Below, in pieces: positions 9,207 to 17,587 of a stretch of DNA of 64,000 nucleotides. The notes beneath the pieces were generated by a model. That model did no database searches. It worked only from the letters and a program-made list of their open reading frames with translations, and was not told the DNA's origin. Positions within the stretch are counted from its first letter, which is position 1. Each line of letters starts with the position of its first letter. The position numbers and the translations under genes are program-made. The DNA is from Mycolicibacterium iranicum (lineage in GTDB: Bacteria > Actinomycetota > Actinomycetes > Mycobacteriales > Mycobacteriaceae): assembly GCF_001650495.1 (NCBI RefSeq), contig NZ_LWCS01000017.1, forward strand, positions 77,078-141,077, written 5' to 3'.

Positions 9207-10301
9207 ATGATGTGGATGCAGCGGGATCACCGAAGCGCAGATCACTTCGAGTGGTTCAGCGGCTTCCTCGAAGCACGTGGTGTGGCGCTGGTCGTACGCC
9301 TTGTCGTCGCGACGATGGCACTGTCGATGGCGGCGGCAGTGCTGGTGCTTCTCAGCGGTGCCGGCGGACCCGCAGGCCAGCCGCAACGCGCGATGATGTG
9401 GGTGGCCATCGCCGGTGGGGTGGCCGGGGCGGGACTGTGGATATGGCGATGGCCGACGAAGACGCAGTCCGCCGGGTTCGTGATGTTGACAAGTGTTTCG
9501 ATCGCCCTGGCCTGCCTGGCCTACCCGGACCCGCTGGCAGCGCTGCTCGGATGTATCGCGTTCACCACCAACGGTGCCATCAGCGCCTTCTTCCACACGA
9601 CGCGCCTGGTGCTCGCCAACGTGGCGGTCGCCGCCGGTGTCGGGGCCTACGAGGCGATTCAACTCGCCGCCGAAGGGCGGACGGCGCTCGCCGCGGTCGA
9701 CTTCTTCCTGATCATTCAGATCAACATCGGTGTACCACTGGCGATACGGCTGCTGTTGCACGCGCTCGAAGGTGACCTGCTCTACGCGGATCTGGATCCG
9801 CTGACCGGGCTTCTGAACCGGCGCGCTTTCCGCAGACAGACGAAGAGCCTGCTCGCGCGCCGCTACGAGTCTGATCGCTACCTGGTCGTGGCGCTGCTCG
9901 ATCTCGACGACTTCAAAGCGCTCAACGACAAGCACGGGCACCTCGCCGGAGACCGGGCGTTGGTAGCCGTCTCCGACGCGCTGCGGGCGACCGCGACACC
10001 GACGGCGGTGATCACGCGCAGCGGAGGCGAGGAGTTCCTGATCGCCGACGTCGCGTCGTCACCGCGGGCCTTCCTGCGCTACCAGGACGTGTGCGACGCG
10101 ATCGCCGGCCTTCCGATGCACGTGCGCGCCAGCGTCGGGACGGCGTACACCGAACTGGCGGCCACGTCGGCGCGGGCGCACGAAGCCGTCGTCGACCACC
10201 TGATCGCCGCCGCTGACACTGCGATGTACCGTGCAAAACGGAACGGGGGCAACCAATGTCACCATCACGGAGCCTGGCCCGGGCCCGGGTCGACGTCGTG
10301 A
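9207..10301 (+). CDS. Membrane-bound diguanylate cyclase (GGDEF)
   Basis: This predicted enzyme makes cyclic di-GMP from two GTP. The N-terminal half (about residues 25-195) has five or six hydrophobic helices forming a membrane sensor module. The GGDEF domain starts with DPLTGLLNRRAF at about residue 200 and has the active-site loop SGGEEF, plus LLDLDDFKALNDKHGH for metal and substrate binding. The domain end has AADTAMYRAKRNGGN. No RxxD product-inhibition site is visible at the usual place before the GGEEF loop, so feedback by c-di-GMP may be absent. No EAL domain is attached. The start ATG 9207 is one of three close ATGs. Confidence 0.9.
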   Translation: MMWMQRDHRSADHFEWFSGFLEARGVALVVRLVVATMALSMAAAVLVLLSGAGGPAGQPQRAMMWVAIAGGVAGAGLWIWRWPTKTQSAGFVMLTSVSIALACLAYPDPLAALLGCIAFTTNGAISAFFHTTRLVLANVAVAAGVGAYEAIQLAAEGRTALAAVDFFLIIQINIGVPLAIRLLLHALEGDLLYADLDPLTGLLNRRAFRRQTKSLLARRYESDRYLVVALLDLDDFKALNDKHGHLAGDRALVAVSDALRATATPTAVITRSGGEEFLIADVASSPRAFLRYQDVCDAIAGLPMHVRASVGTAYTELAATSARAHEAVVDHLIAAADTAMYRAKRNGGNQCHHHGAWPGPGSTS

Positions 10302-10330
10302 CGCCGTGATGGGCGAGGGAGCGAGGGATA

Positions 10331-10759
10331 GTGCGGACGTTGATCACGGGAGTCGACGCGAATGGCCGGTCCAGCGTCGTCAGTCAGGACGAGCTGACGC
10401 TCGACCAGCTGGCACCGGGCTTCGCGATGGGTATTCCGTTCGCGACATCGGAGAGTCCGCCGCCCACCCGTCCCGCGGGTAGCGCACCGCTGATCGACCA
10501 GGGCATTGCGCCCGGGGTGGTGCGATGGATGTTCGTGGAGCTGGGCCCGGACTCCGAGACGCCGATGCATCACACCGACACCCTCGATCTGCAGACGGTA
10601 CTGTCCGGCAGCGTCGACCTCGTCCTGGACGACGGCGCCCACCACCTCGAGCAGGGTGATCTCGTGGTGCTCACGGGCGTCGACCACGCGTGGCGCGGCG
10701 GCCCGGACGGCTGCCGACTCAGTGCCGTGCTGATCGGCACCCCGCCGCCCATCGGGTGA
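10331..10759 (+). CDS. Cupin-domain protein
   Basis: A 142-residue single-domain cupin. The two metal-binding motifs are visible: ETPMHHTDTLDLQTVLSG (motif 1 with two His and a later Glu-equivalent position) and GDLVVLTGVDHAWRGG (motif 2 with His). Small cupins of this type can be isomerases, dioxygenases or binding proteins. The start is GTG 10331, 29 bp after the diguanylate cyclase stop with a purine-rich GAGGGAGCGAGGGA upstream, so the two genes could be co-transcribed. It ends just before the palindromes of the MarR-type gene. No substrate can be proposed. Confidence 0.7.
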   Translation: MRTLITGVDANGRSSVVSQDELTLDQLAPGFAMGIPFATSESPPPTRPAGSAPLIDQGIAPGVVRWMFVELGPDSETPMHHTDTLDLQTVLSGSVDLVLDDGAHHLEQGDLVVLTGVDHAWRGGPDGCRLSAVLIGTPPPIG

Positions 10760-10764
10760 TGCAC

Positions 10765-10798
10765 GCAATATTGCTAGCGCCCTAATTGTTAGGGCACT
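10765..10798. promoter_or_regulatory. Palindromic operators before the OhrR-like gene
   Basis: GCAATATTGC (10765-10774) is a perfect 10-bp palindrome. GCCCTAA-TTG-TTAGGGC (10779-10795) is a perfect 7-3-7 dyad, extended by AG and CT after one mismatch (10776-10798). They lie directly upstream of the MarR-type gene starting at 10807. The TTAGGGC dyad size fits a MarR/OhrR dimer site, so autoregulation is likely. No binding data exist for this site. Confidence 0.6.
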
Positions 10799-10806
10799 AT
10801 CGAACT

Positions 10807-11295
10807 ATGGCCGTCTCCTCTGCCACCGAATTGGACCCGCTGGCGCTGGAACGTCAGGTCTGCTTCGCGCTGGCGACCACCAACAGGGCGGTGTTGGCGA
10901 TCTACCGTCCGCTACTCGAACCGCTCGGCCTCACCCATCCGCAGTACCTGGTCATGCTGGCGCTGTGGGACCACCAGAAGAGGTCGACGACACCGTCTGC
11001 GCTGTCGGTGAAGGCCATTGCGACTGCGCTGCAATTGGATTCGGCCACACTGTCGCCGATGCTCAAGCGTCTCGAGGCCCTCGGGCTGATCACCAGGGCC
11101 CGTAACGCCGCTGACGAACGATCCACCGACGTCCAGCTCACGGATAAGGGGGTTGCACTGCGCGAGCAGGCGCTGGGCATCCCGCCGGCCGTCGTCGCGC
11201 GCCTCGGCGTCGACCTCGCCGAACTCGAACACCTCCATACAGTCCTGACTCGCATCAACTCGGCCGCGTTGGCGGCCGGGGCGCTGCAGTCCTGA
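10807..11295 (+). CDS. MarR-family regulator, OhrR-like
   Basis: A 162-residue winged-helix regulator (start ATG 10807, MAVSSATELDP). The N-terminus has QVCFALATTNRAVLAIYRPLLE followed by LGLTHPQYLVMLALW, the arrangement of OhrR peroxide sensors, where the cysteine near residue 20 is the organic-hydroperoxide-sensing thiol. The recognition helix region is DSATLSPMLKRLEALGLI and the wing is ARNAADERSTDVQLT. No ohr peroxidase gene lies next to it. Its operator-like palindromes lie just upstream and a DUF5313 membrane gene follows 19 bp downstream, so that gene may be its target. The exact ligand is inferred. Confidence 0.85.
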   Translation: MAVSSATELDPLALERQVCFALATTNRAVLAIYRPLLEPLGLTHPQYLVMLALWDHQKRSTTPSALSVKAIATALQLDSATLSPMLKRLEALGLITRARNAADERSTDVQLTDKGVALREQALGIPPAVVARLGVDLAELEHLHTVLTRINSAALAAGALQS

Positions 11296-11314
11296 ATCGC
11301 GCAAAGGAGCGCCG

Positions 11315-11749
11315 ATGACCCCCGACGAGCCAGCGGGCACCGACACGCCCAATCTCTGGCAGTACCTGCTCTACAGCTACGGCAAGCGCCTGCCCCCCTC
11401 GATGAACCGTTGGGTCGCTGAGGATCTCGCCGGCCAGGGCGCGGTGCGAAGGCACATGATCCGGTATGCGATACCGCCGCTGATCATCCTCGCCCCGCTC
11501 TGGCTGCTTCCCGCACCGATCTACATGCGCCTGGAGATGACCGCACCCATCTATGTCTGGGCGTTGCTGATGGCACTGGCGCTGAACAAGGTGTGGCGCA
11601 GGCACCGCCTGGCGCGCCACGGTCTCGACCCCAACCTCGTCGACGTCATCAAACGCAAGAAGGACGCGAAGATGCACGACGAGTACATCCGCAAGTACGG
11701 TCCTCGCCCCGACGACGCCCGGTCACAGTCGAACAGCAGTCCCTTCTGA
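11315..11749 (+). CDS. DUF5313-type membrane protein
   Basis: A 144-residue protein. It has an amphipathic N-terminal region (NLWQYLLYSYGKRLPPSMNRWVA), two transmembrane helices (about residues 50-68 and 73-92), and a basic cytoplasmic tail with HRLARHGLDPNLVDVIKR. This matches the mycobacterial DUF5313 family as I remember it. The strong ribosome site AAGGAG lies seven bases before ATG 11315. It is probably in one transcript with the OhrR-like regulator. Function unknown. Confidence 0.7.
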   Translation: MTPDEPAGTDTPNLWQYLLYSYGKRLPPSMNRWVAEDLAGQGAVRRHMIRYAIPPLIILAPLWLLPAPIYMRLEMTAPIYVWALLMALALNKVWRRHRLARHGLDPNLVDVIKRKKDAKMHDEYIRKYGPRPDDARSQSNSSPF

Positions 11750-11783
11750 CAAGACATCTTGACGGCATGCGTATGGTCTACCT

Positions 11784-13030
<1,247 letters not shown>

Positions 13031-13034
<4 letters not shown>

Positions 13035-13354
13035 CCGTTGGGGAGCAGTACATCGACGCCGTCAATCGAGCCGACATCGACGCCCTGATGGGCTTGTTCG
13101 CACCGACTGCGCGCCTGAATCACCCGGCCGGCACCTTCGACGCCCCTGACGCGATCAGAAACTTCTACGAGACGGTGGTGTTCGCCGGCCGAGCGGTGAC
13201 CGAGATCGACGCCTCGTTCCGCGCCGGCGACACCGAGGTCCTGCAGATCAAGGCGTCCAGCCCCCTCGGGGAGCCGGGCAAGTACGTCTATGCCGCCGAC
13301 GTCTTCACGCTGCGGGACGGGCTCATCGAACGGCTGGACATCTACTACCGCTAG
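13031..13354 (+). CDS. NTF2-like / SnoaL-like protein coupled to the P450
   Basis: A 107-residue alpha+beta barrel protein of the NTF2/SnoaL superfamily, with VGEQYIDAVNRADIDALMGLFAP at the N-terminus and FTLRDGLIERLDIYYR at the C-terminus. Members are small isomerases, cyclases, hydrolases or non-catalytic binding proteins. The GTG start overlaps the P450 stop as GTGA, so the two proteins are made together. In other mycobacteria similar folds include limonene-epoxide and steroid-epoxide hydrolase-like proteins, so opening or isomerising a P450 product is a reasonable guess, not a demonstrated role. Confidence 0.75.
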
Positions 13355-13376
13355 GGCGACAGCGCCTGCGCGGTCA

Positions 13377-13490
13377 TCAGCGTCCGACCCGGATGTGCTT
13401 CACCTGCTGGATCCCCGCGGACCGTTGAGGCCCCCGGTGCGCCGCAACCCGCTGTGCGTGTAGCCGCCGAGCGGCACCTGCGCGCAGATA
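13377..13490 (-). pseudogene. 3' remnant of an aldehyde dehydrogenase gene
   Basis: Read on the minus strand, this gap encodes AQVPLGGYTHSGLRRTGGLN and, after a one-frame shift, GIQQVKHIRVGR followed by a stop at 13377-13379. That is the C-terminal signature of aldehyde dehydrogenases (P-x-GG-x-x-x-SG-x-x-R-x-GG followed by the terminal strand). The rest of the gene is absent, replaced upstream by the DUF732 gene. It is a decayed fragment, evidence of a deletion in this lineage. Family identity rests on these two short motifs. Confidence 0.5.
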
Positions 13491-13585
13491 CGCGCGACGG
13501 TCGTAACCTGAGACTCTCGGCGAGCGAGCAAGCCGTCCTGGAGTGCGCGATCGCAGCCGGTCGAAGCGGCGAAGGGGGAATGGCC

Positions 13586-13921
13586 ATGAGACGCATGATG
13601 ATGACGGCGTTGGCGGCCGCGGGGGCGTCGTTGGTGTGCGCACCGGTCGCCGGCGCCAGCGAGGAAGCGTTCCTTGCCGCCATCGACTCGCTTGAGTACT
13701 ACGCGATCAACTGCCCGGGGTGTGCCGAGGATGCCCTCGGTGTGGGTTACCGGGTGTGTGCGGCTTTCGACTCCGGTGGGGAGAACGCTGCGATCGCCGA
13801 GGTGCTGAAGTCCTACAACGGTCCCGGGCAGGCGCATCCGGAGTACTACGCGACCCTGTTCGCGCAGTACTCCGCGTATGAGCTCTGCGCACAACACAAC
13901 GGGAAAATCGACCCCATCTGA
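13586..13921 (+). CDS. Small secreted DUF732 protein
   Basis: A 111-residue exported protein with a cleavable signal peptide (RRMMMTALAAAGASLVCAPV then AGAS) and a mature DUF732 domain. The domain has the usual four cysteines (NCPGC, RVCAAF, ELCAQ) and ends with YSAYELCAQH. Start ATG 13586 is preferred over ATG 13580 because the strong GAAGGGGG site (13571-13578) is then seven bases away. DUF732 proteins are abundant in mycobacteria; their function is unknown. The next gene converges on it 10 bp away. Confidence 0.85.
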   Translation: MRRMMMTALAAAGASLVCAPVAGASEEAFLAAIDSLEYYAINCPGCAEDALGVGYRVCAAFDSGGENAAIAEVLKSYNGPGQAHPEYYATLFAQYSAYELCAQHNGKIDPI

Positions 13922-13931
13922 GGGGTGTCGG

Positions 13932-14189
13932 CTACTCCGCAGGACGGAAATACGGTTCCACCGTGCCGTTGAGCTTCACGACCATGGGATTGCCGCGGCG
14001 ATCCTTGGCGGTGGGGACTTCGACGCGCACCCAACCCTCAGCTACGTCGTATTCGACGACGTTGGTCTTCTCCGCGCCGTTGAAGCGAATGCCCACATCG
14101 CGGCTGAGCACCTCTTCGTCGTAGAACGCGCTACGCGGATCGATGGACAGGTGATTCGGTGGGACGTCGGCAATCTGGTCCTCGGACAT
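13932..14189 (-). CDS. DUF3297 family protein
   Basis: An 85-residue soluble protein with the conserved DUF3297 pattern: PPNHLSIDPRSAFYDEEVL, then VGIRFNGAEKTNVVEYDVAEGW, then GNPMVVKLNGTVEPYF. The family is widespread in actinobacteria and proteobacteria, is nearly always this length and has no assigned function. It is a single-gene unit between the DUF732 gene and the tRNA, transcribed toward the former. Confidence 0.85.
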   Translation of the reverse strand: MSEDQIADVPPNHLSIDPRSAFYDEEVLSRDVGIRFNGAEKTNVVEYDVAEGWVRVEVPTAKDRRGNPMVVKLNGTVEPYFRPAE

Positions 14190-14250
14190 AGTGACTAGAA
14201 ACCTACGCGACCCCGACCGGCGCGACCAATTCCCGGAACTGCCGACTGAG

Positions 14251-14323
14251 TGGAGCTAAGGGGAATCGAACCCCTGACCTTCTCGATGCGAACGAGACGC
14301 GCTACCAACTGCGCTATAGCCCC
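14251..14323 (-). tRNA. tRNA-Ala (CGC)
   Basis: The minus strand folds as a 73-nt tRNA: acceptor stem GGGGCTA pairing with TAGCTCC, discriminator A, D-arm GCGC-AGTTGGTA-GCGC, anticodon stem TCTCG/CGAGA with loop TTCGCAT (anticodon CGC, reading GCG alanine codons), and T-arm AGGGG-TTCGAAT-CCCCT. The CCA end is not encoded. Confidence 0.95.
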
Positions 14324-14376
14324 TAGTGCCGGTACAGGTTATCAGCCGGCGGGCACCGTCAGAAATCGCGAGGTGG

Positions 14377-15417
14377 CTACTGACCGGCCGCGCGCGGCAG
14401 GTCGTAGTGCCGCGAGAACGGCACGTAGTCGAGGTGCTCGAAAGCGGGGTCCTCGTCGTCGATCTCCAACACCGCTGCACCCGGTCGGCGCAGGCGTGCC
14501 GGGGTCACGTCGTAATCGCGATCGCTGGTGTTCTCGACGCCGAGCCGCGACCTGGCCATCCGCTGCGCACGTCGCCGGCGCAGCTGCTCCTCGATCCGGG
14601 TCTGCCTGCGCAGGTACGCCAGGTAGAGCAGGGTGATGGTGGCGGTCGCAGCGGTGGCGTACCACATGGTTGACGACCAGGTGAAGGCCGCGACGGCGCT
14701 GGCCAGCATCAACACGGCCATCACCGCGATCGTGCGGGCACGGAAGCGGTACTTGCGCGCCGACACCGCCGCGGCGGTCGTCGACTCGCGGCGCCGGCGC
14801 CGAGCCTCGCTGAGCGAGTCCCCAACCCGCGCCTCGGGCTCTGACGGCTGCGCCATGTCGTCGGAGTTCTCGGCGTCATCGGTGTCGCCGTCGTACTCGT
14901 ATTCGTCGTCGATCACGGAGTAGACGCCGGTGTCTTCGGCGGTGTCGCGCTCCCCGTCCTCAGCGGCAGCCGTCACCCGATCGTCGCGCACGTCGCGCTC
15001 GGTAGTGCCGTCGAAATCCAAAGTGAGCTCGCCCGTTTCGGACGCAACCGGCTGCGCGATGTCAGCCACGGGCAGCGCTCCGGAGTCCTCGACCACGTCG
15101 ACGTCCAAATAGTCCGGCTCGCCGTCGGCGCCATCGGCTTCGGCGGCAACCATGACGACCGCACGGCTCGGTGCTTCTTCGTCGAGGTCGGCGTCTTCGG
15201 CGGACGGCTGCCAGTCCGGATCGCTGCGATGACCGGAGGCGGGCCCGCGACGACGTCGCAGCCGCGCCCCCGCGCCGCTGTTGAGCACACGGGTGGCCAG
15301 CGCGACATCGCTGGTCCGACGAACCGCGTCCCGCTTGCTGATCAGCATCGGGACGAGAACGAAGAGCCAGAGGACGACGAGCGAGATCCAGAGGAGAGAT
15401 TGGGGGATGCTTGGCAT
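14377..15417 (-). CDS. glpR: Membrane receptor of the gephyrin-like protein (GlpR type)
   Basis: A 346-residue membrane protein (start ATG 15417, MPSIPQSLLWISLVV). It has one N-terminal transmembrane helix (residues 5-27), a long acidic, low-complexity cytoplasmic region (about 80-210, many Asp/Glu), two closely spaced helices (about 230-275) and a basic then acidic C-terminus. Its place next to rimJ and the MoeA-like gene matches Rv0996 of M. tuberculosis. Work in Corynebacterium describes this protein as GlpR, the membrane partner of Glp, linking division and polar growth through Wag31. The role here is inferred from synteny and architecture. Confidence 0.7.
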   Translation of the reverse strand: MPSIPQSLLWISLVVLWLFVLVPMLISKRDAVRRTSDVALATRVLNSGAGARLRRRRGPASGHRSDPDWQPSAEDADLDEEAPSRAVVMVAAEADGADGEPDYLDVDVVEDSGALPVADIAQPVASETGELTLDFDGTTERDVRDDRVTAAAEDGERDTAEDTGVYSVIDDEYEYDGDTDDAENSDDMAQPSEPEARVGDSLSEARRRRRESTTAAAVSARKYRFRARTIAVMAVLMLASAVAAFTWSSTMWYATAATATITLLYLAYLRRQTRIEEQLRRRRAQRMARSRLGVENTSDRDYDVTPARLRRPGAAVLEIDDEDPAFEHLDYVPFSRHYDLPRAAGQ

Positions 15418-15484
15418 GGCGCCTGCTCCTTTCCCCATCAGGCTAGGTCTGTGACCAGCGCATCCATGGGCGGCGCGCCGAGAC

Positions 15485-15502
15485 AATTACACACCTGTAA
15501 TT
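15485..15502. promoter_or_regulatory. Inverted repeat upstream of glpR
   Basis: AATTAC-ACACCT-GTAATT is a perfect 6-6-6 dyad, 68 bp upstream of the glpR start in an AT-rich patch of the 152-bp gap between rimJ and glpR. It may be a repressor site in the glpR promoter. No regulator can be named. Confidence 0.35.
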
Positions 15503-15569
15503 CGCTATAGACAAGCACCAAACGTCACACGTGTCACATGAGTAACACGGCGGGGCCGGCAAACGCGCC

Positions 15570-16223
15570 TCAGGCCCAGGACGCGTGTCCCGCGCGAACC
15601 AATGCAGAGGCCACCGACCCGTTCACTTCCTCGACCGTGATCGCGACCAGCAAGTGATCCCGCCACGCGCGATCGACGTCCAGGTAGCGCTTCAGCAGAC
15701 CCTCTTCGCGGAACCCGGCCTTTGCCAGCACCGCTCTGCTCGCCCCGTTCTCCGGACGCACGGTCGCCTCGACGCGGTGCAGCATCACCGGGCCGAAGCA
15801 GTGGTCGAGACCGAGCGCCAGAGCCGCGGTCGCGACACCGCCGCCCGTCGATTCACTGGCCACCCAGTAGCCGATCCACGCGGACCGCAACGCGCCGTGC
15901 GTGACGTTTCCGATCGTGAGCTGCCCGGCGAACTGACCGTCGAGTTCGATCGCATACGGCAGCATCCGACCTTTGCGAGCCTCCGAGCGCAGGCCCGAAC
16001 ACACCGACGGCCATGCCGAAATCGAATGGCGCAGTTCCCAATTGAGGTCGGTCGAAGGTTCCCACGGCTCAAGGTGCGCGCGGTCGGCGAGCCGGATCCT
16101 GCTCCACTGCGCGGCGTCGCGCAGCCGGATCGGACGCAGCCGGACCTTGCCGGCCGGCACCACGAGCGGCCCGACCGGTTGCGGCCACCCCGGATGCTGA
16201 GACCGGGAACTGAGCAGGTTCAT
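15570..16223 (-). CDS. rimJ: GNAT N-acetyltransferase, RimJ type
   Basis: A 217-residue GNAT acetyltransferase of the RimJ/RimL branch, which acetylates N-terminal alanine or serine of ribosomal proteins in E. coli. VRLRPIRLRDAAQWSRIR starts the domain; acetyl-CoA-binding and late motifs are visible in YWVASESTGGGVATAALAL and HRVEATVRPENGASRAVLAKAGF. Corresponds to Rv0995. It lies 20 bp downstream of the MoeA-like gene on the same strand. ATG 16223 is chosen; TTG 16235 would add four residues. The real substrate in mycobacteria is not known from sequence. Confidence 0.85.
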   Translation of the reverse strand: MNLLSSRSQHPGWPQPVGPLVVPAGKVRLRPIRLRDAAQWSRIRLADRAHLEPWEPSTDLNWELRHSISAWPSVCSGLRSEARKGRMLPYAIELDGQFAGQLTIGNVTHGALRSAWIGYWVASESTGGGVATAALALGLDHCFGPVMLHRVEATVRPENGASRAVLAKAGFREEGLLKRYLDVDRAWRDHLLVAITVEEVNGSVASALVRAGHASWA

Positions 16224-16243
16224 CAGAGCCGCCAACCGGTCGC

Positions 16244-17524
16244 TCAGCCGCGTTGCGCAAGGAACGCGACGTCGACGACCTCGCCGGTACGGACCTGTTC
16301 GGCCTCGCTGGGGACGATGACCAAGCAGTTTGCTTCGGCCAGCGTCGCGAGAAGGTGCGATGACGCGCCCGGCGCACCGCCGAGGGCTTGGACGAGGTAT
16401 TCACCGGTGTCCTGATCACGCATCAACTGGCCGCGAAGGAACCCCTTGCGGCCGGTGACCGAACTGATCGGCGACAGCGCGCGGGCAGGCACGATACGAC
16501 GCATCGCCTGCCGCTTGCCGAGTGAGAGTCGAATCAGCGGCCGCACCATCACCTCGAACACCACGAGCGCACTCACCGGATTGGCGGGCAACAGAAAGGC
16601 GGGCACACGGTCCGGGCCGAGCTGGCCGAATCCCTGCACCGACCCGGGGTGCATCGCGATGCGGGTGACCTCCATGTCTCCGAGCTGGGACAGCACCGCC
16701 CGCACTCCCTCGGCGGCCGCCCCGCCGACCGCGCCGGCGATGACCACGACCTCGGAGCGACTGAGCTGACCCTCGACGACCTCGCGTAGCTGCTTCGGGT
16801 CGGTCGGCACGATGCCTACCCGGTTCACCTCGGCACCCGCGTCGCGACCCGCCGCCGCCAGCGCGTAGGAGTTGACGTCATAGACCTGGCCGTTGCCGGG
16901 GGTGCGGGAGATGTCGACGAGCTCACCGCCCACAGACATCACCGACACGCGTGGCCTGGGGTGCACGAGCACTCGCTCGCGTCCGACGGCCGCCAGCAGA
17001 CCCACCTGGGCCGCACCGATGATCGTGCCCGCCCGTACCGCGACGTCGCCGGGTTGCACGTCGTCACCCGTGCGACGGACGTAAGCGCCGGACCTCACGC
17101 CACGCAGGACCCTGACGCGCGAGTCGCCGCCGTCGGTCCAACGCAACGGGAGCACCGCGTCGGCGAGGGTAGGCATCGGCGCGCCGGTCTGCACACGGGC
17201 GGCCTGACGGGGCTGCAACCGGCTCGGGGTGCGGCTGCCCGCTTCGATCAGACCCATCACCGGCAGGCTGATCTCCGCCGGCCTGCTCTGGTCGCGGTCG
17301 CCGTCCTCATCGGCACCGTCGCCCGCACCACCGATTCCGAGGACGTCGACGCTGCGCACGGCATAGCCGTCGATGGCGGCCTGATCGAACCCCGGCAACG
17401 GGCGCTCGGTGACCACTTCCTCCGCGCACATCAGCCCCTGGGCTTCGGCGATCGCCACGCGCACCGGCCGCGGAGCCACCGCGGCTGCTGCCACCCGAGC
17501 CTGCTGCTCCTCAACCGAACGCAC
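16244..17524 (-). CDS. glp: MoeA/gephyrin-like protein, probable Glp scaffold
   Basis: A 426-residue MoeA-fold protein (Rv0994, annotated moeA1 in M. tuberculosis). MoeA enzymes insert molybdenum into molybdopterin. Here the enzyme motifs have drifted: the usual TGDEL loop reads SVGGELVDI, the GGxSxGDYD segment reads IAGAVGGAAAEG, and LPGNPVS reads LPANPVSA. The domain order (RPLPGFDQAAIDGYAVRS at the N-terminus, then the MogA-like domain, then a C-terminal beta domain) is kept. Together with the adjacent glpR-type gene this points to Glp, the gephyrin-like division/polar-growth scaffold described in Corynebacterium, rather than a molybdenum insertase. Confidence 0.8.
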   Translation of the reverse strand: MRSVEEQQARVAAAAVAPRPVRVAIAEAQGLMCAEEVVTERPLPGFDQAAIDGYAVRSVDVLGIGGAGDGADEDGDRDQSRPAEISLPVMGLIEAGSRTPSRLQPRQAARVQTGAPMPTLADAVLPLRWTDGGDSRVRVLRGVRSGAYVRRTGDDVQPGDVAVRAGTIIGAAQVGLLAAVGRERVLVHPRPRVSVMSVGGELVDISRTPGNGQVYDVNSYALAAAGRDAGAEVNRVGIVPTDPKQLREVVEGQLSRSEVVVIAGAVGGAAAEGVRAVLSQLGDMEVTRIAMHPGSVQGFGQLGPDRVPAFLLPANPVSALVVFEVMVRPLIRLSLGKRQAMRRIVPARALSPISSVTGRKGFLRGQLMRDQDTGEYLVQALGGAPGASSHLLATLAEANCLVIVPSEAEQVRTGEVVDVAFLAQRG

Positions 17525-17587
17525 AGCTCGCCTTTCTTCCGTTGACCCGGCTGGCGTCGACCGGCTCGCTCGGCAGTGCAGCCGTGG

